Positions 36,227 to 46,234 of a DNA stretch of 64,000 nt are shown one piece after another. The notes below the pieces were generated by a model, which made no database searches, had not been told where the DNA came from, and saw nothing but the letters and a program-made list of their open reading frames with translations. The stretch is from the NCBI GenBank assembly GCA_964568855.1, contig CAZMSD010000016.1, positions 1 to 64,000 of the forward strand, written 5' to 3'. A program made the translations under genes and the position numbers. This DNA comes from CAZMSD01 sp964568855 (lineage in GTDB: Bacteria > CAIWAD01). The first letter of the stretch is position 1. Each line of letters opens with the position of its first letter.

Positions 36227-39200
36227 ATGAACAGACTGCTCAAGGCTCTTCCAATTCTGTATCTCGTTGCGACCTCGGTCCTGGCCGGCGTGTTCTCGCC
36301 CGGCCTTGAGCGGCTGACGGCGGAGATGAGGGAGCAGGAAAGCCTGACCGTGCTGCTGGCGCTCGAGGAGCAGGTGGATCTTGTTGCCCTGGATCGCGAG
36401 TTGCGCCTGCAGCGCGCCACCCGGGCCGTGCGGCATTCACAGGTGCTGAGCGTCCTGGGGGATGTGGCCGAGTCCAGCCAGTCCGGGTTGCGCGCGGAAC
36501 TCGTGGCGCTGCAGGATGCAGGCCTGGTCGCCGGCTGGACTTCACACTGGCTGGTGAACGGGCTGGTGGTCCGCGCGCCGCTGGAGGTAATCCGCGAGCT
36601 GGCCGGACGGCCCGAGGTGGACCGGGCGGAAGCGAACCTGGTGGTGGAACTGATCGCGCCGATGGAAGTCCCGTCTCCCAAACCGGACTTTCCCGGAGAA
36701 CCTTCCCGCAGCGGCGCACGCGACGACATCGGGATCACGCCGGGCCTGCAGGCCATCCAGGCCGATCGCTGCTGGTACGAACTCGGCGTAGACGGCGCCG
36801 GCGCGCTGGTGGGCTGCCTGGACACGGGCGTTAACGGCGCCCACGAAGCACTCGCCGGCAACTGGCGGGGACTCACGGCGCCGGCAGCCGAATGCTGGCT
36901 CGACCGCCTGGGCGGCGGCACCGTCTTCCCCGAGGACGGCCACGGCCACGGCACGCACGTCATGGGCACCCTCGCCGGGCTGGCGGAGAACGATTCCATC
37001 GGGGTGGCGCCCGCCGCGCAGTGGATCGCCTCCAACGCCGTCAACCAGGACACGGGCAGCGAGTTCGACAACGACATCCTGGCCAGCCTGGAATGGTTCA
37101 CCGATCCCGACGGCGACCCCGGCACCCTGGACGACGTGCCCGACGTGGTGCAGAACAGCTGGGGCGTGAACGAGAGCTTCGCTGGCTACTACGACTGCGA
37201 TTCGCGCTGGTGGACGGCCATCGACGCCTGCGAAGCCGCGGGCGTGATGCTCTGCTGGTCGGCGGGCAACGAGGGCCCGCTGTCCACTTCGCTGCGCAGC
37301 CCGGCCGACCGGGCCGCCTCGTCCACCAACTGTTTCAGCGTGGGCTCCACGCATCATTTCGAACCTTACGACATCAGCGGCTTCTCCAGCCGCGGGCCCT
37401 CCGGCTGCGGCGGCGAGTTCGCCGTCAAGCCGGAAGTGGTGGCTCCCGGCGAGGACATCTACAGCGCCGACGCCGACGGCGGTTACACCTACCTCGACGG
37501 TACCTCGATGGCCGGCCCTCACGTGGCCGGCGTGGCCGCCCTGATGCGCAGCGCCGATCCCGACATCGACGTGGCCATGATCAAGCAGATCCTGATGGAC
37601 ACGGCCACGGACCTGGGTGATCCGGGGGAGGACAACGTCTACGGCTGGGGCCTGGTCAACGCCTACGAGGCCGTGTCGGCGGCCATCAACGGCTACGGGA
37701 GCCTCAGCGGCACCGTGTCCGATTCCAGCACGGACGAGTTGCTCGAGGGCGTCCTGGTCACCGGCCCGGGCGGTCGGAGCACCACCACGGACGCCGGGGG
37801 CGCCTACGCTCTGTTCCTGCCGGCGGGACCGCAGACCATCGACTACAGCGTTTTCGCGTATTACACGCACAGCGAGGAGCTTGACATCCCCTCCGGCGGA
37901 AACCTGGTCCACGACGCGGCCCTCGACCCGGCGCCGCTGGAACTGCTCTACGGCCAGGTGCTGGACCCCGACCAGCTTCCCGTGGCGGACGCCGAAGTGC
38001 GGGTGCTCAACGCGCCCATCGACCCGGTCTACACGGACGGTCTCGGCCAGTACGAGCTGGACCTGCCGGTGGGCTACGAGTACGAGCTGCTGGCCACGGC
38101 GGAGGGACTGGGCGAGGACCAGCAGACCCTCTTCTTCGCCGCCAGCACCCAGCTCGATTTCCACCTGCCTGTGGATCCCCGGCACCTGCCCAGCGGCCCG
38201 GACCTCTACGGCTACTACATCTTCGACAGCAACGACGAGGGCGGCGTGCCCTTCGAGTGGAACAGTATCGCGGGCACCGGCACTCCCCTGCACATGGGCG
38301 ACGACGAGCTGCGCAGCCTGCCCGCGGGTTTTGTTTTCAGTTTCTACGGCGAGGATTTCGATTCGCTCGCGGTCAATTCCAACGGCATCATCTGGCCCGG
38401 CGGCACGGGCGTGTCCGCCTACGCCAACGGCCCGATTCCATCGGAGGAGGAGCCCAACGGCTGCGTCTACGGACACTGGGACGATCTGAATCCCGCCGCG
38501 GGAGGACAGATCTACTACCAGCACCAGCCCCAGCTGGGCCTGGTGGTGGTGGAGTTCAACGCCGTGCCCTACTACTACAATGAAGGCGCGGTCAGCTTCC
38601 AGGTGCTGCTCCTCGATCCGGCATACTATCCCAGTATGACCGGCGACGCGCAGTGGCTGGTGATCTACGGCGGGGGCGATCGCCAGAGCTGCACAGTGGG
38701 TCTCGAGGACGCGGACGGCGAGATCGGCCTGCAGTACGTCTACGACGGCGACTACGACGAGCACGCCAGCGAGTTCGACGGCGTGGGTATCAGCCTGCTG
38801 CTCAGCACAAATCCACACGGTTATCCGGTGGGCGAGGACCTCCTTCCTCCCTGCATCGTGCACGATCCCCTGAACGACAGCCAGGACACCGAGGGTCCAT
38901 GGACCGTGGTGGCAAGCATCAGCGATCTCTCGGGCGTGGCCTCCGCCGCCCTGGAATACCGCATGGACGGCGGCGCCTGGAACATCGAGACCATGACGCC
39001 CCTGGCCAGCGTGTACAGCGCCGACATCCCGGGACCGGCCGAGCTGGGCACGGAGATCGAGTACCGGATCCGCGCGGTGGACGCCAGCGAAAACGCCAAC
39101 GAGTCCCTGAGTCCCACGTGGAGCTTCAGCATTCTCGAACCAGCGGCGCTGAGCTACTGCCAGGATTTCGAAGGCGGCTTCGACGATTTCACCGTGGAAG

Positions 39201-39937
39201 TCTATGAACCGGACGGAAACACCTGGGAGATCGACCAGTACCCGGGACAGGGCAACACGGCCCACATCTCCTTCAGCGAATCAGGACAGGAGGACCACGC
39301 CGCGCTCATCAGCCCGGTCTTCGACTGCGGCGACCAGTCCACCGTGGAGCTGAGCTTCTGGCATCGCCTGCGCATGGGCTGGAGCACTTCCTGGACCGAT
39401 GCCTGGGTGCGCGGCTCGACGGACGGCGGACTCAGCTGGCCTTTCCTGCTCGCGGAATGGCACGCCTTCCAGGAGCCCGAGGAGATCCTGGTGGAAGGCA
39501 TCGAGGAAGCGGACATCAGTTCCTGGGCCGCCGGGCAGTCCCTGGTGCGGATCATGTTCGAATACCACGATGAATTCGACTGGTACTGGTACGTGGACGA
39601 CGTCTGCATCGAAGGCTCCCTTGCCGGGGGCGGCCTGGATCCGGTCCAGCTGCAGATCCTCTACCTGGGCGGCATGATCATCCAACTCGACTGGGAATCG
39701 GTCCCCGGCGCCCAGGCGTATGATGTCTACAGCGCGAATGAAGTCTGGGGGCCCTGGATCCTGCTTGCCACCGTCTTGGAGACCGAATACTTCACCACCG
39801 TTTCCCAGGCGGACACCAGAGGATTCTTCCACGTGCGCGCCCGCCGGGACGATGGTCCTCACGCGGCGCAGGCCCATATCCGCTGCATCGATCCGGAAAA
39901 GAACCGCCGCCCGCCCGATCACGAGCCGAGACCCTAA
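36227..39937 (+). CDS. Secreted subtilisin-like serine protease (S8), multidomain
   Basis: 1236 aa. Signal peptide 1-20; propeptide about 25-150. Catalytic Asp in CLDTGV (about 197), His in HGHGTHV (about 240), Ser in GTSMAGPHVAG (about 425). Two carboxypeptidase-regulatory-like beta domains follow (YGSLSGTVSDSSTDELLEG and LYGQVLDPDQLPVADAEV), then a sandwich domain with FSFYGEDFDSLAVNSNGII (the same type as in the M14/C25 pair), an Ig-like domain, a MAM/jelly-roll-like domain and a C-terminal Fn3-like domain (WESVPGAQAYDVYSA). No type A sorting domain; a Pro/Arg-rich tail ends the protein. An extracellular protease. Confidence 0.9.
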   Translation: MNRLLKALPILYLVATSVLAGVFSPGLERLTAEMREQESLTVLLALEEQVDLVALDRELRLQRATRAVRHSQVLSVLGDVAESSQSGLRAELVALQDAGLVAGWTSHWLVNGLVVRAPLEVIRELAGRPEVDRAEANLVVELIAPMEVPSPKPDFPGEPSRSGARDDIGITPGLQAIQADRCWYELGVDGAGALVGCLDTGVNGAHEALAGNWRGLTAPAAECWLDRLGGGTVFPEDGHGHGTHVMGTLAGLAENDSIGVAPAAQWIASNAVNQDTGSEFDNDILASLEWFTDPDGDPGTLDDVPDVVQNSWGVNESFAGYYDCDSRWWTAIDACEAAGVMLCWSAGNEGPLSTSLRSPADRAASSTNCFSVGSTHHFEPYDISGFSSRGPSGCGGEFAVKPEVVAPGEDIYSADADGGYTYLDGTSMAGPHVAGVAALMRSADPDIDVAMIKQILMDTATDLGDPGEDNVYGWGLVNAYEAVSAAINGYGSLSGTVSDSSTDELLEGVLVTGPGGRSTTTDAGGAYALFLPAGPQTIDYSVFAYYTHSEELDIPSGGNLVHDAALDPAPLELLYGQVLDPDQLPVADAEVRVLNAPIDPVYTDGLGQYELDLPVGYEYELLATAEGLGEDQQTLFFAASTQLDFHLPVDPRHLPSGPDLYGYYIFDSNDEGGVPFEWNSIAGTGTPLHMGDDELRSLPAGFVFSFYGEDFDSLAVNSNGIIWPGGTGVSAYANGPIPSEEEPNGCVYGHWDDLNPAAGGQIYYQHQPQLGLVVVEFNAVPYYYNEGAVSFQVLLLDPAYYPSMTGDAQWLVIYGGGDRQSCTVGLEDADGEIGLQYVYDGDYDEHASEFDGVGISLLLSTNPHGYPVGEDLLPPCIVHDPLNDSQDTEGPWTVVASISDLSGVASAALEYRMDGGAWNIETMTPLASVYSADIPGPAELGTEIEYRIRAVDASENANESLSPTWSFSILEPAALSYCQDFEGGFDDFTVEVYEPDGNTWEIDQYPGQGNTAHISFSESGQEDHAALISPVFDCGDQSTVELSFWHRLRMGWSTSWTDAWVRGSTDGGLSWPFLLAEWHAFQEPEEILVEGIEEADISSWAAGQSLVRIMFEYHDEFDWYWYVDDVCIEGSLAGGGLDPVQLQILYLGGMIIQLDWESVPGAQAYDVYSANEVWGPWILLATVLETEYFTTVSQADTRGFFHVRARRDDGPHAAQAHIRCIDPEKNRRPPDHEPRP

Positions 39938-40037
39938 GTCCGACAGACTCCTGGATCCTCCCGGATTTCTCCCGCCTGCGACCACCCGGTGAAGCTGTCG
40001 AACCGCCCGGTTCAATAAAAGCGGTAGCATTTTTTAC

Positions 40038-40066
40038 TTGACGGTAAAGTCCTTGTTAACGAATAT
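40038..40066 (+). promoter_or_regulatory. Candidate promoter of the TetR gene
   Basis: TTGACG (40038-40043), 17 bases, GAATAT (40061-40066), 50 bases before the ATG. No clear inverted repeat for self-repression. Confidence 0.35.
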
Positions 40067-40115
40067 CTTAGCCAAAGAAGCAGAATGCCGGCCGTCCATT
40101 AAACCAGAGTGAATC

Positions 40116-40919
40116 ATGTCACAGATCGATCAGAATCAGGACGCCGATCACGATCGGTCGCTGGAACTTCCGCAACCGGATGATGCAGCTTCTCGGAAGT
40201 TGGAAGAGTCGATACGTGTCCCCACCGAGCAGGAGACCTTTCGTCAGGTGGCCGTCGGCTTCCAGGATCCGGGTGCGGCCGAGGCCGATCAGGATCTGTT
40301 GCGACCGCCGGGTCGCAGGGTGCGCGAGCGGGAACAGCGCCGCAAGGAGATCATGGACGTGGCGCGACACCTCTTCGCCGCCCAGGGCTTTCACGGCGCG
40401 ACCCTGGACGAGGTGGCACGCCGGACCGAATTCGCCAAGCCGACCCTCTACCAGTATTTCCAGAACAAGGAGCACCTGTTCTACAGCATCCTGGAAGAAG
40501 GTCTGGCGGACCTGAATTCCATCGTCAGCAAGGCCCTGCAGGCCGCTGGCAGCGCGGCCCAGCAGTACCGCACCATCTGCGTGATGTTCCTGATCTATTA
40601 TCGCAAGAACATGGACTACTTCCTGATTCAGCGGCAGTTCGGTGAGCGTCTGAAACGGCAGGTGGACAACGCCCATCACCAGCGCGTACGGGACCAGTTC
40701 AACCGGCTGGTTGAGGGGATCGAGGAGATCCTCGAGCGCGGGATCCGGCTGAGGGAATTTCGCCCGGTGGACACGGTCAAGGTCACGCAGCTGTTCCTGG
40801 AGACCTTGAGCGTCTACACCTACGCCTTTCGCGAAAGCGGCGAGCTGCGAACGGCCACGGAAATGGCCGAGGAAATCCTCGGCTTCTTCTTTCAGGGGAT
40901 AGGTGCGGCGAGTGTATGA
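40116..40919 (+). CDS. TetR/AcrR-family transcriptional regulator
   Basis: 267 aa. The helix-turn-helix is typical: RKEIMDVARHLFAAQGFHGATLDEVARRTEFAKPTLYQYFQNKEHLF, in pieces about residues 75-125. An all-helical ligand domain follows. The N-terminus carries about 70 extra residues that are acidic and Gln/Asp-rich, longer than normal TetR proteins; the first HTH-proximal start would be internal. No efflux or permease gene is next to it, so the target is not local and may be its own promoter. Confidence 0.85.
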   Translation: MSQIDQNQDADHDRSLELPQPDDAASRKLEESIRVPTEQETFRQVAVGFQDPGAAEADQDLLRPPGRRVREREQRRKEIMDVARHLFAAQGFHGATLDEVARRTEFAKPTLYQYFQNKEHLFYSILEEGLADLNSIVSKALQAAGSAAQQYRTICVMFLIYYRKNMDYFLIQRQFGERLKRQVDNAHHQRVRDQFNRLVEGIEEILERGIRLREFRPVDTVKVTQLFLETLSVYTYAFRESGELRTATEMAEEILGFFFQGIGAASV

Positions 40920-41022
40920 GACTGCGGAAGAGGCATCTATCGACAAGGAATGCAACGTTTTAAAACCACACGGTAGCTATTCATACCGCAGAGTAGTCAC
41001 TGGCAGCGAAATATATGACACT

Positions 41023-41047
41023 GGCCCCGTGTACGAAATCAGGGGCC
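41023..41047. terminator. Possible bidirectional terminator
   Basis: GGCCCC-N13-GGGGCC between the convergent TetR and lipoprotein genes. Neither side has a long T run (TAATTG on plus, AGTGTC on minus), so the call is weak. Confidence 0.3.
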
Positions 41048-41093
41048 TAATTGCATGAATAACTAATAGATAGAAAGACTCCGAGTCCCGGGA

Positions 41094-42620
41094 TCAGTAG
41101 CCGGAGTTGATCACGATGCGACCGGGGAAGTTGAAATCGGTCCATGTACCCACGACCTGTCCGTCCGGATCCACGCGCAGCACGCGGTTCCTTTCGCTGT
41201 CCAGAACCCAGCAGTGTGAGTCCAGGCGATTGAAGGCCAGGTCCCTGGGGAAGCTCAGGTCGCCCAGTTCCGCCTGCTCGTTGTCGAAAAAGAGACGCAC
41301 GGCCCGCGAATCCAGTCCCCGGTCCAGGACCCAGCAAAGTCCGTCCGACCAGGCGGCGGAAACCGCCACGGGATTCTGAAAGCCGTAGACCACCAGGCTG
41401 TCAAGCGCATCTGCTTCGTAGCGCACCAGGAAGCCGGCCTCCTTGTCCACGAGCCAGCAGGCGCCGGTGCTGTCCTCGACGGAGACGTCCACCGGGAAGG
41501 AATAGCCGTCCCGGCGGGTGACGAATTCGCTGGAATCCACGAAGGCAATATCCTCATCCACCTCGGAGTGGATCTGGTACAGGTTGTTGTTCCCCTCGTC
41601 GCAGACCCACAGTTCGCCGGTGCTCTGGAAGACGTCCAGCGCGTTGGGGCGGTTGAATCCCCTGAAGCTGCGGTAAAGGCGGTCGCCGCCGAAACCCAGC
41701 TCGAGCACCATGGAGCTGTCGGCGTCGATGACGAAGACGCTGCCCGTGCGAAACCAGGCACTCAGGCGCGTGGGCCTGTAGAAGAATTCGTTGACGCTGA
41801 ATTCCAGGTTGCCGGCCAGGTCGTAGGCGTGGACCGCGGGCGGCGTGGACTCGCAGACCCACAGGCGGCGATTCTCCGGGTCGATGTCGAGGTCCTGCGG
41901 ATCGCTGAAACCGGGGATGCGCAGCAACTCGTCTCCGATGGCCGAGAGCTTGACCACCTCGCCGCCGCCCGTATTGATGATCCAGACACAGCCCACCTCG
42001 CTGTACACGGAGACTTCCAGGGTGTCCGAACTCTCCGCCCCGTAGGTATCCACGGCATCAACAGCCACCCAGGCCCGCATCGTGGAGTCGGGGGCCGTCC
42101 AGCGCACGGTGTCGCCGCTCAGGCTCTGCAGGATGCCGAAGGGCGTACTCCAGAAGAGATCCACCTGGTGCGAATCGGGATCCACCACATCGGCTGAGAG
42201 ACTGATCGTGTTGCCGTTGAGCACGTTTTCCTCCGAGGCCCACAGGCTCTCGATCTGAGGCGGCCGATTGGAGACCCAGAACCTGAGCGTGTCCGCGTCC
42301 AGGTTGCCCGCATCATCGGAAACCGAGTAGTAGATGCTCACGTGACTGGAGCTGTCCGGGCTGCGCCAGAGAGCGCTGTCCAGCGAGGAGGACAGGAAGA
42401 ACCCGTGCGAAGAGGACCACTGGGCGCTCAGGGAGTCGCCCTCCGGGTCGCTGGCCTCCGCCAGCAGAAGCACCTGGGAATGGCTGTTGACCACTTCGCC
42501 GTCGATGCGCAGCGAGAGGATTTCCGGTGCCTGGTTCTGCTGCTGAGAGGGCAGCCTGGCGCAGGAGATAAACGCCAGAGTTAAAAGCAGTACCGATCGG
42601 TAAAGCGAAATATATTTCAT
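41094..42620 (-). CDS. Lipoprotein with Ig-like domains and NHL-type beta-propeller
   Basis: 508 aa. Lipobox LAFISC (Cys about residue 20). Residues about 30-215 hold two Ig/cadherin-like domains (LLLAEASDPEGDSLSAQWSS, ISLSADVVDPDSHQVDLFWS). From about 216 come propeller blades of NHL/SMP-30 type with repeated W-V-x-(D/E)-S signatures: RLWVCESTPPAVHAYDL, ELWVCDEGNNNLYQI, GACWLVDKEAG, LCWVLDRG, HCWVLDSERNRVLRV. The start overlaps the stop of the gene at 42617 (ATGA), so the two proteins are made together; the pair may form an envelope complex. Binding partner unknown. Confidence 0.75.
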   Translation of the reverse strand: MKYISLYRSVLLLTLAFISCARLPSQQQNQAPEILSLRIDGEVVNSHSQVLLLAEASDPEGDSLSAQWSSSHGFFLSSSLDSALWRSPDSSSHVSIYYSVSDDAGNLDADTLRFWVSNRPPQIESLWASEENVLNGNTISLSADVVDPDSHQVDLFWSTPFGILQSLSGDTVRWTAPDSTMRAWVAVDAVDTYGAESSDTLEVSVYSEVGCVWIINTGGGEVVKLSAIGDELLRIPGFSDPQDLDIDPENRRLWVCESTPPAVHAYDLAGNLEFSVNEFFYRPTRLSAWFRTGSVFVIDADSSMVLELGFGGDRLYRSFRGFNRPNALDVFQSTGELWVCDEGNNNLYQIHSEVDEDIAFVDSSEFVTRRDGYSFPVDVSVEDSTGACWLVDKEAGFLVRYEADALDSLVVYGFQNPVAVSAAWSDGLCWVLDRGLDSRAVRLFFDNEQAELGDLSFPRDLAFNRLDSHCWVLDSERNRVLRVDPDGQVVGTWTDFNFPGRIVINSGY

Positions 42621-44236
42621 TCAACTACCCATTGGACGCTGTATTCGTAGAACAGCTCGTCCATTGCTGCGCGGGTCCAGGATTCCAGGTTGCGCTGCGA
42701 TAGTCGCTGGCGCTCGGGGGCGCGGTCGATGAATTCGTTGTGCCCGCGATCCGCGTGCAGCAGCAGGAGCTGGTGCTCGCCGTCCGTGGTGCTTTCGATC
42801 ACTCCCTTGAAATCGATGCGGGCGTTCTGCACTTCGATCAGGTAGGCCATGGCCTGCAGTTCACTGATCATCCTGCTGCGGACCAGCAGCGGAGAGAGAT
42901 CGAGCCCGCGGCGCAGGCCGGGAGCGCTCCTCAGAATCCGTCCACAGAGAATGTAGTCCGCCGAGAGCGCGCGACCGATTTCCTGCGCCCTGAGCGGCGT
43001 GGGGATCGTGCCCGGTTCGATCCGCAGGTTTTCCAGGGCTGCCAGAACCAGGTCCGGCGAGAGGACGGTGAGGCTGGTGTCGCGCTCGAAGAAATCCCTG
43101 CAGGAGTCTTCCAGTCGGGAAGCGATGGGATGGACGTCCTCTTCCGCGAAGGGCAGGATGGCGATGCTCAGCGGAAGGAAAGGAAGATCGCTTCCTTCGC
43201 CCGCAGAACCAGAGTCTCCCGGTTCCAGCGTGAAACCGGGGACGCGGTTCTTCAGCTCGAGCTTCCGTTGCAGCGATTCGCGCAGGTGCCGCCGGCGTAT
43301 CTCAACCGGAATCCGCGGCTGATGGCTCCAGCTTAAGCCGGCGTAGAGTCCGAAGCGGTCCAGGTCGTCGAAGAGGCGCTGCTCGGCGCCCAGCCGCAGG
43401 GCGAAACCGAAGGGCAGGCGAAACCTGGTCCCCGCGTAGAACTGGTAGCTGGGAAGCTTGGCCGCCGTGGTCATTTCCTGGCCGAACTCCGATTCGACCT
43501 GGACCACGTTTCTCCACAGGTTGTAGCGGATGCCCGCACCCCAGATCGACACGGTGTTCTCGCGGTGGTTGTCCGTGCGGAAGCCGCCGTGCAGATCCAG
43601 CAGGAAACGGGGCGCCTCCGGGTCGCCGCCTGTCAACTCCAGCAGGAGCAGTGTCTCGCCGTGAATCCGGTCCGCCGTGTAGCTTTCGAAGCCCTCTAGC
43701 TCCTCGCGGAAGCCCGAAGGAAAGGCCACGGTTTCGCGCAGGCCGAGATGCAGGAAGGGGAATCTCTTCAAGCGGCCGTGCCAGGTGAGTGCGGCGAGAA
43801 AATCCCCCTGGCCGGCCTTGCTGAACTGGCCGCGGCTTTCGCTGTAGAAGGGAAACGCGAAATCGAAACTCAGGTGCCGGCCGAGTCCGTAGCTCAAGGC
43901 GAAGGCGGCTTCCATGCGGGAAGTGTCCGGCTGGATGTCGAAGAGGCCGCCCTGGCCCTGGAACTGCACCTTGCGGTACTGGAAATCGCCCAGGAAGAGC
44001 GGGTCGTTGAGCCTGCGCTGGCGTCCCATGATGCTCGAGGTAAGAACCAGGAGCAGGCACAGCGCCGGGAGAATCAACCTCCGGGGAGACCGGCACCAGT
44101 TGCCAGCTCCCAGTGATACGGGCTTTCGCAGGGACCTTCGGGTGCACTTCGATCGCGAGCACCCTGTGCCCCGTCCACGGGGAGACGGCCCTGGTCCGCC
44201 GGCAGTTGTTCGAAGTGTGGACTCCATGATTGGCAA
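42617..44236 (-). CDS. Outer-membrane beta-barrel protein with periplasmic FlgO/TolB-like domain
   Basis: Up to 539 aa. A signal peptide is internal to the long reading (RRLILPALCLLLVLTSS, about 52-68), so the true start is probably downstream of 44236, perhaps a GTG/TTG/CTG near 44120; none has a good ribosome site. About residues 75-310 are alternating strands of a barrel (SYGLGRHLSFDFAFPFY, AGTRFRLPFGFALRLGAEQ). About 355-520 (LSIAILPFAEEDVHPIASRLED, TLTVLSPDLVLAALE in part) recalls the FlgO/TolB-N periplasmic fold. It ends YSVQWVVE. Upstream partner of the propeller lipoprotein. Confidence 0.65.
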   Translation of the reverse strand: MPIMESTLRTTAGGPGPSPRGRGTGCSRSKCTRRSLRKPVSLGAGNWCRSPRRLILPALCLLLVLTSSIMGRQRRLNDPLFLGDFQYRKVQFQGQGGLFDIQPDTSRMEAAFALSYGLGRHLSFDFAFPFYSESRGQFSKAGQGDFLAALTWHGRLKRFPFLHLGLRETVAFPSGFREELEGFESYTADRIHGETLLLLELTGGDPEAPRFLLDLHGGFRTDNHRENTVSIWGAGIRYNLWRNVVQVESEFGQEMTTAAKLPSYQFYAGTRFRLPFGFALRLGAEQRLFDDLDRFGLYAGLSWSHQPRIPVEIRRRHLRESLQRKLELKNRVPGFTLEPGDSGSAGEGSDLPFLPLSIAILPFAEEDVHPIASRLEDSCRDFFERDTSLTVLSPDLVLAALENLRIEPGTIPTPLRAQEIGRALSADYILCGRILRSAPGLRRGLDLSPLLVRSRMISELQAMAYLIEVQNARIDFKGVIESTTDGEHQLLLLHADRGHNEFIDRAPERQRLSQRNLESWTRAAMDELFYEYSVQWVVE

Positions 44237-44659
44237 CGGGGTGGTCCTGCTTCACTCCCTCCATCCGCTAACTATCCAGAAGGGAAGAAGCAAACGCCGT
44301 GCCGGAGCCTCTTCAATAATATGGAAGAACTGCATACGAAGCGCTGCCTTGTGATGACGTTGAAAATACGGAACTTGCGAAGTGCAGGATTCCTCCAGGC
44401 GGCGGGGCCGAAACCCGCGTTCCACGAGCCGGCGGGATTTAGCGACCTGTTCCGGGCAAGCATTGCCTACCGGAGGAGATCCTCCGCGCCATCAGCCAAA
44501 TACCAGCTTCAGTTCCTATTTCTGCTTGCCGCCGCTGGAGTTGCTTCTTACCTTCCGCAGGTGCGTTCAGACAATCGCAGGCGGGGCCTTCGATCGGCAG
44601 CGTGTTGGTTCCACCGCTTTGCCGCCCAGGCCCTTTAGTCAACTCCGGGGAGGATACCA
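44237..44659. other. Intergenic region between divergent genes, nothing recognised
   Basis: 423 bases. Open frames on both strands lack family features and ribosome sites. GGGGAGG near 44648 is the ribosome site of the next gene. Promoters for both directions must be here, but I see no confident -35/-10 pair. Confidence 0.4.
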
Positions 44660-45577
44660 ATGCCCAGGTCCTGTTTTTCAGCTTGCCTGCCGGCCACTCT
44701 CCTGCTCCTGTGTCTCGCCGGTTTCTCATCTGCGCAGGAGGGCATGCTCTTCTACCAGGGGAGTACCGATTTCACATACGCCCAATTCCCCTTTCCTTTT
44801 TTCTCCGGCGATTTCCACGTGGAGGGCGGTGTCGACACCACCAACTGGGAGCCGCTGAACGACGAAGGGGTGGGCGGCTTCATCGCGCCGGACAGCACGG
44901 GCAACGAGTCGCTGCTCTATTTTGCCGTCGAATCGCTTCCCGATACCAGCTTCAATCTCTTCGGACTGTACTATGCCGCCGAGGGTCCGATCGTGGAAGG
45001 GACCGTGGCAAACCCGCTGCTCCAGGTTCAGGTCTTCTTCATCTACGAACTGGACAGCTTGATCATTCCGGACGAACTTCCCGACAGCCTGACCTTCGAG
45101 GACATACTCGGGGCGATTGTGGCAGAACACATCCTCGTGGGCGGTGCCACCTCAATGGAAGTCCTGGAGCGAACGGAGGAAGACCTCAGCCTCAGCTTCG
45201 CGGCAACGTTGATCGACCTAGAGGACATCGCCTTCATCGTCAATCTCAGCGAAGGGGCGAGTACGCTGCACGGCTTTGAATGGACCGAGGTGGCAGATAC
45301 TGTGCATCGACCACAGGCCGCACGCCTTGACGTGGCACCGAATCCCTTCAATCCTGCCACCAACGTGCAAATTGTCCTTCCAGCGCCTGCCACCGTTCGC
45401 CTGCGCGTCTACGACCTCCTGGGCAGAAGGCGCTTCGATCGTGCGCTCGGTACCTTGGGCGCCGGCGGACACCGGTTGCCGCTGCACGCGGGCGAATGGC
45501 CCGGAGGTGTATACATCGTCTCCGTGGAAAGCGAGCGTGGGATTCTGGCCAGCGAACGGATACTACTATTGAAGTGA
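44660..45577 (+). CDS. Secreted protein with type A sorting domain (hypothetical head)
   Basis: 305 aa; GGGGAGG before the ATG. Signal peptide 1-25 (LLLLCLAGFSSAQ). Head domain about 26-215 is acidic and beta-rich (FYQGSTDFTYAQFPFPFF, SFNLFGLYY), family not recognised. Residues about 222-305 are the sorting domain: RLDVAPNPFNPATNVQI, RVYDLLGRRRF, GVYIVSVE, SERILLLK. The APNPFNP form lacks the usual QNYPN but keeps the rest. Confidence 0.75.
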   Translation: MPRSCFSACLPATLLLLCLAGFSSAQEGMLFYQGSTDFTYAQFPFPFFSGDFHVEGGVDTTNWEPLNDEGVGGFIAPDSTGNESLLYFAVESLPDTSFNLFGLYYAAEGPIVEGTVANPLLQVQVFFIYELDSLIIPDELPDSLTFEDILGAIVAEHILVGGATSMEVLERTEEDLSLSFAATLIDLEDIAFIVNLSEGASTLHGFEWTEVADTVHRPQAARLDVAPNPFNPATNVQIVLPAPATVRLRVYDLLGRRRFDRALGTLGAGGHRLPLHAGEWPGGVYIVSVESERGILASERILLLK

Positions 45578-45691
45578 CACTGGACGGGGAGTGTTGCGAC
45601 AAGCCTGAGGGGAAAGCGTTCAGCAGGCTTCGATTCAGGTAATTCGGTCCATCGGGGTTTAGGCCCAACCAGTTTTGAGTAAATCCTGGTC

Positions 45692-46234
45692 ATGAAGGTA
45701 AGAGCATATTCACATCCCAACCGATTCCTGCTGCTGTCGAAGCTCATCCTCGCCGTCGTGATCATCGCACAGGCCCAGGAGAGCGAGAACTGCACCTTGC
45801 TTTCCCAAACCGACGGCGCCTGCCGGACAGCCTTTATCGAAGGCGACGTTTTGTATTACGGCGCCGGCTGCAATTTCAGGACCGCCGACCCGGCCGCACC
45901 GCAGGAGATAAGTGTCTTTCCGGTGGACGGATACGCAAAAGTCGTTGAGTCGGAAGGCGAGATCGCCTACGTGGGCTCCGATGATGGAGTCCTGTACTTC
46001 TACGACCTGAGCGATCCGGCCGATCCCGTCATAGCCTGTTTCTACGATCACCCGGCGGGCATGGCCAGGGACATCGTCGTGGATGAGGGGATCGCCTACA
46101 TAGCTGCCGGGGCGGCAGGCTGTCGGCGGAGAATAAGCTCTGCGCGCGTCATCGATCTGCAACCCAAACAGGAGCGGCCATGTCATTCTGCACGGCGATC
46201 AATTGCATGGACGGGCGCGTCCAGCTTCCCGTGA
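45692..46234 (+). CDS. LVIVD-repeat secreted protein, C-terminally truncated
   Basis: 180 codons. Signal peptide (LLLSKLILAVVIIAQAQ). Repeats of the LVIVD type: IAYVGSDDGVLYFYDLSDPADPVIACF and IVVDEGIAYIAAGAAG, where a full-length member would go on for several hundred residues. After about 46125 the frame reads CRRRISSARVIDLQPKQ and stops inside the next gene, with no family character. The gene looks cut short and is probably non-functional. A complete lipoprotein relative is at 57401. Confidence 0.55.
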   Translation: MKVRAYSHPNRFLLLSKLILAVVIIAQAQESENCTLLSQTDGACRTAFIEGDVLYYGAGCNFRTADPAAPQEISVFPVDGYAKVVESEGEIAYVGSDDGVLYFYDLSDPADPVIACFYDHPAGMARDIVVDEGIAYIAAGAAGCRRRISSARVIDLQPKQERPCHSARRSIAWTGASSFP

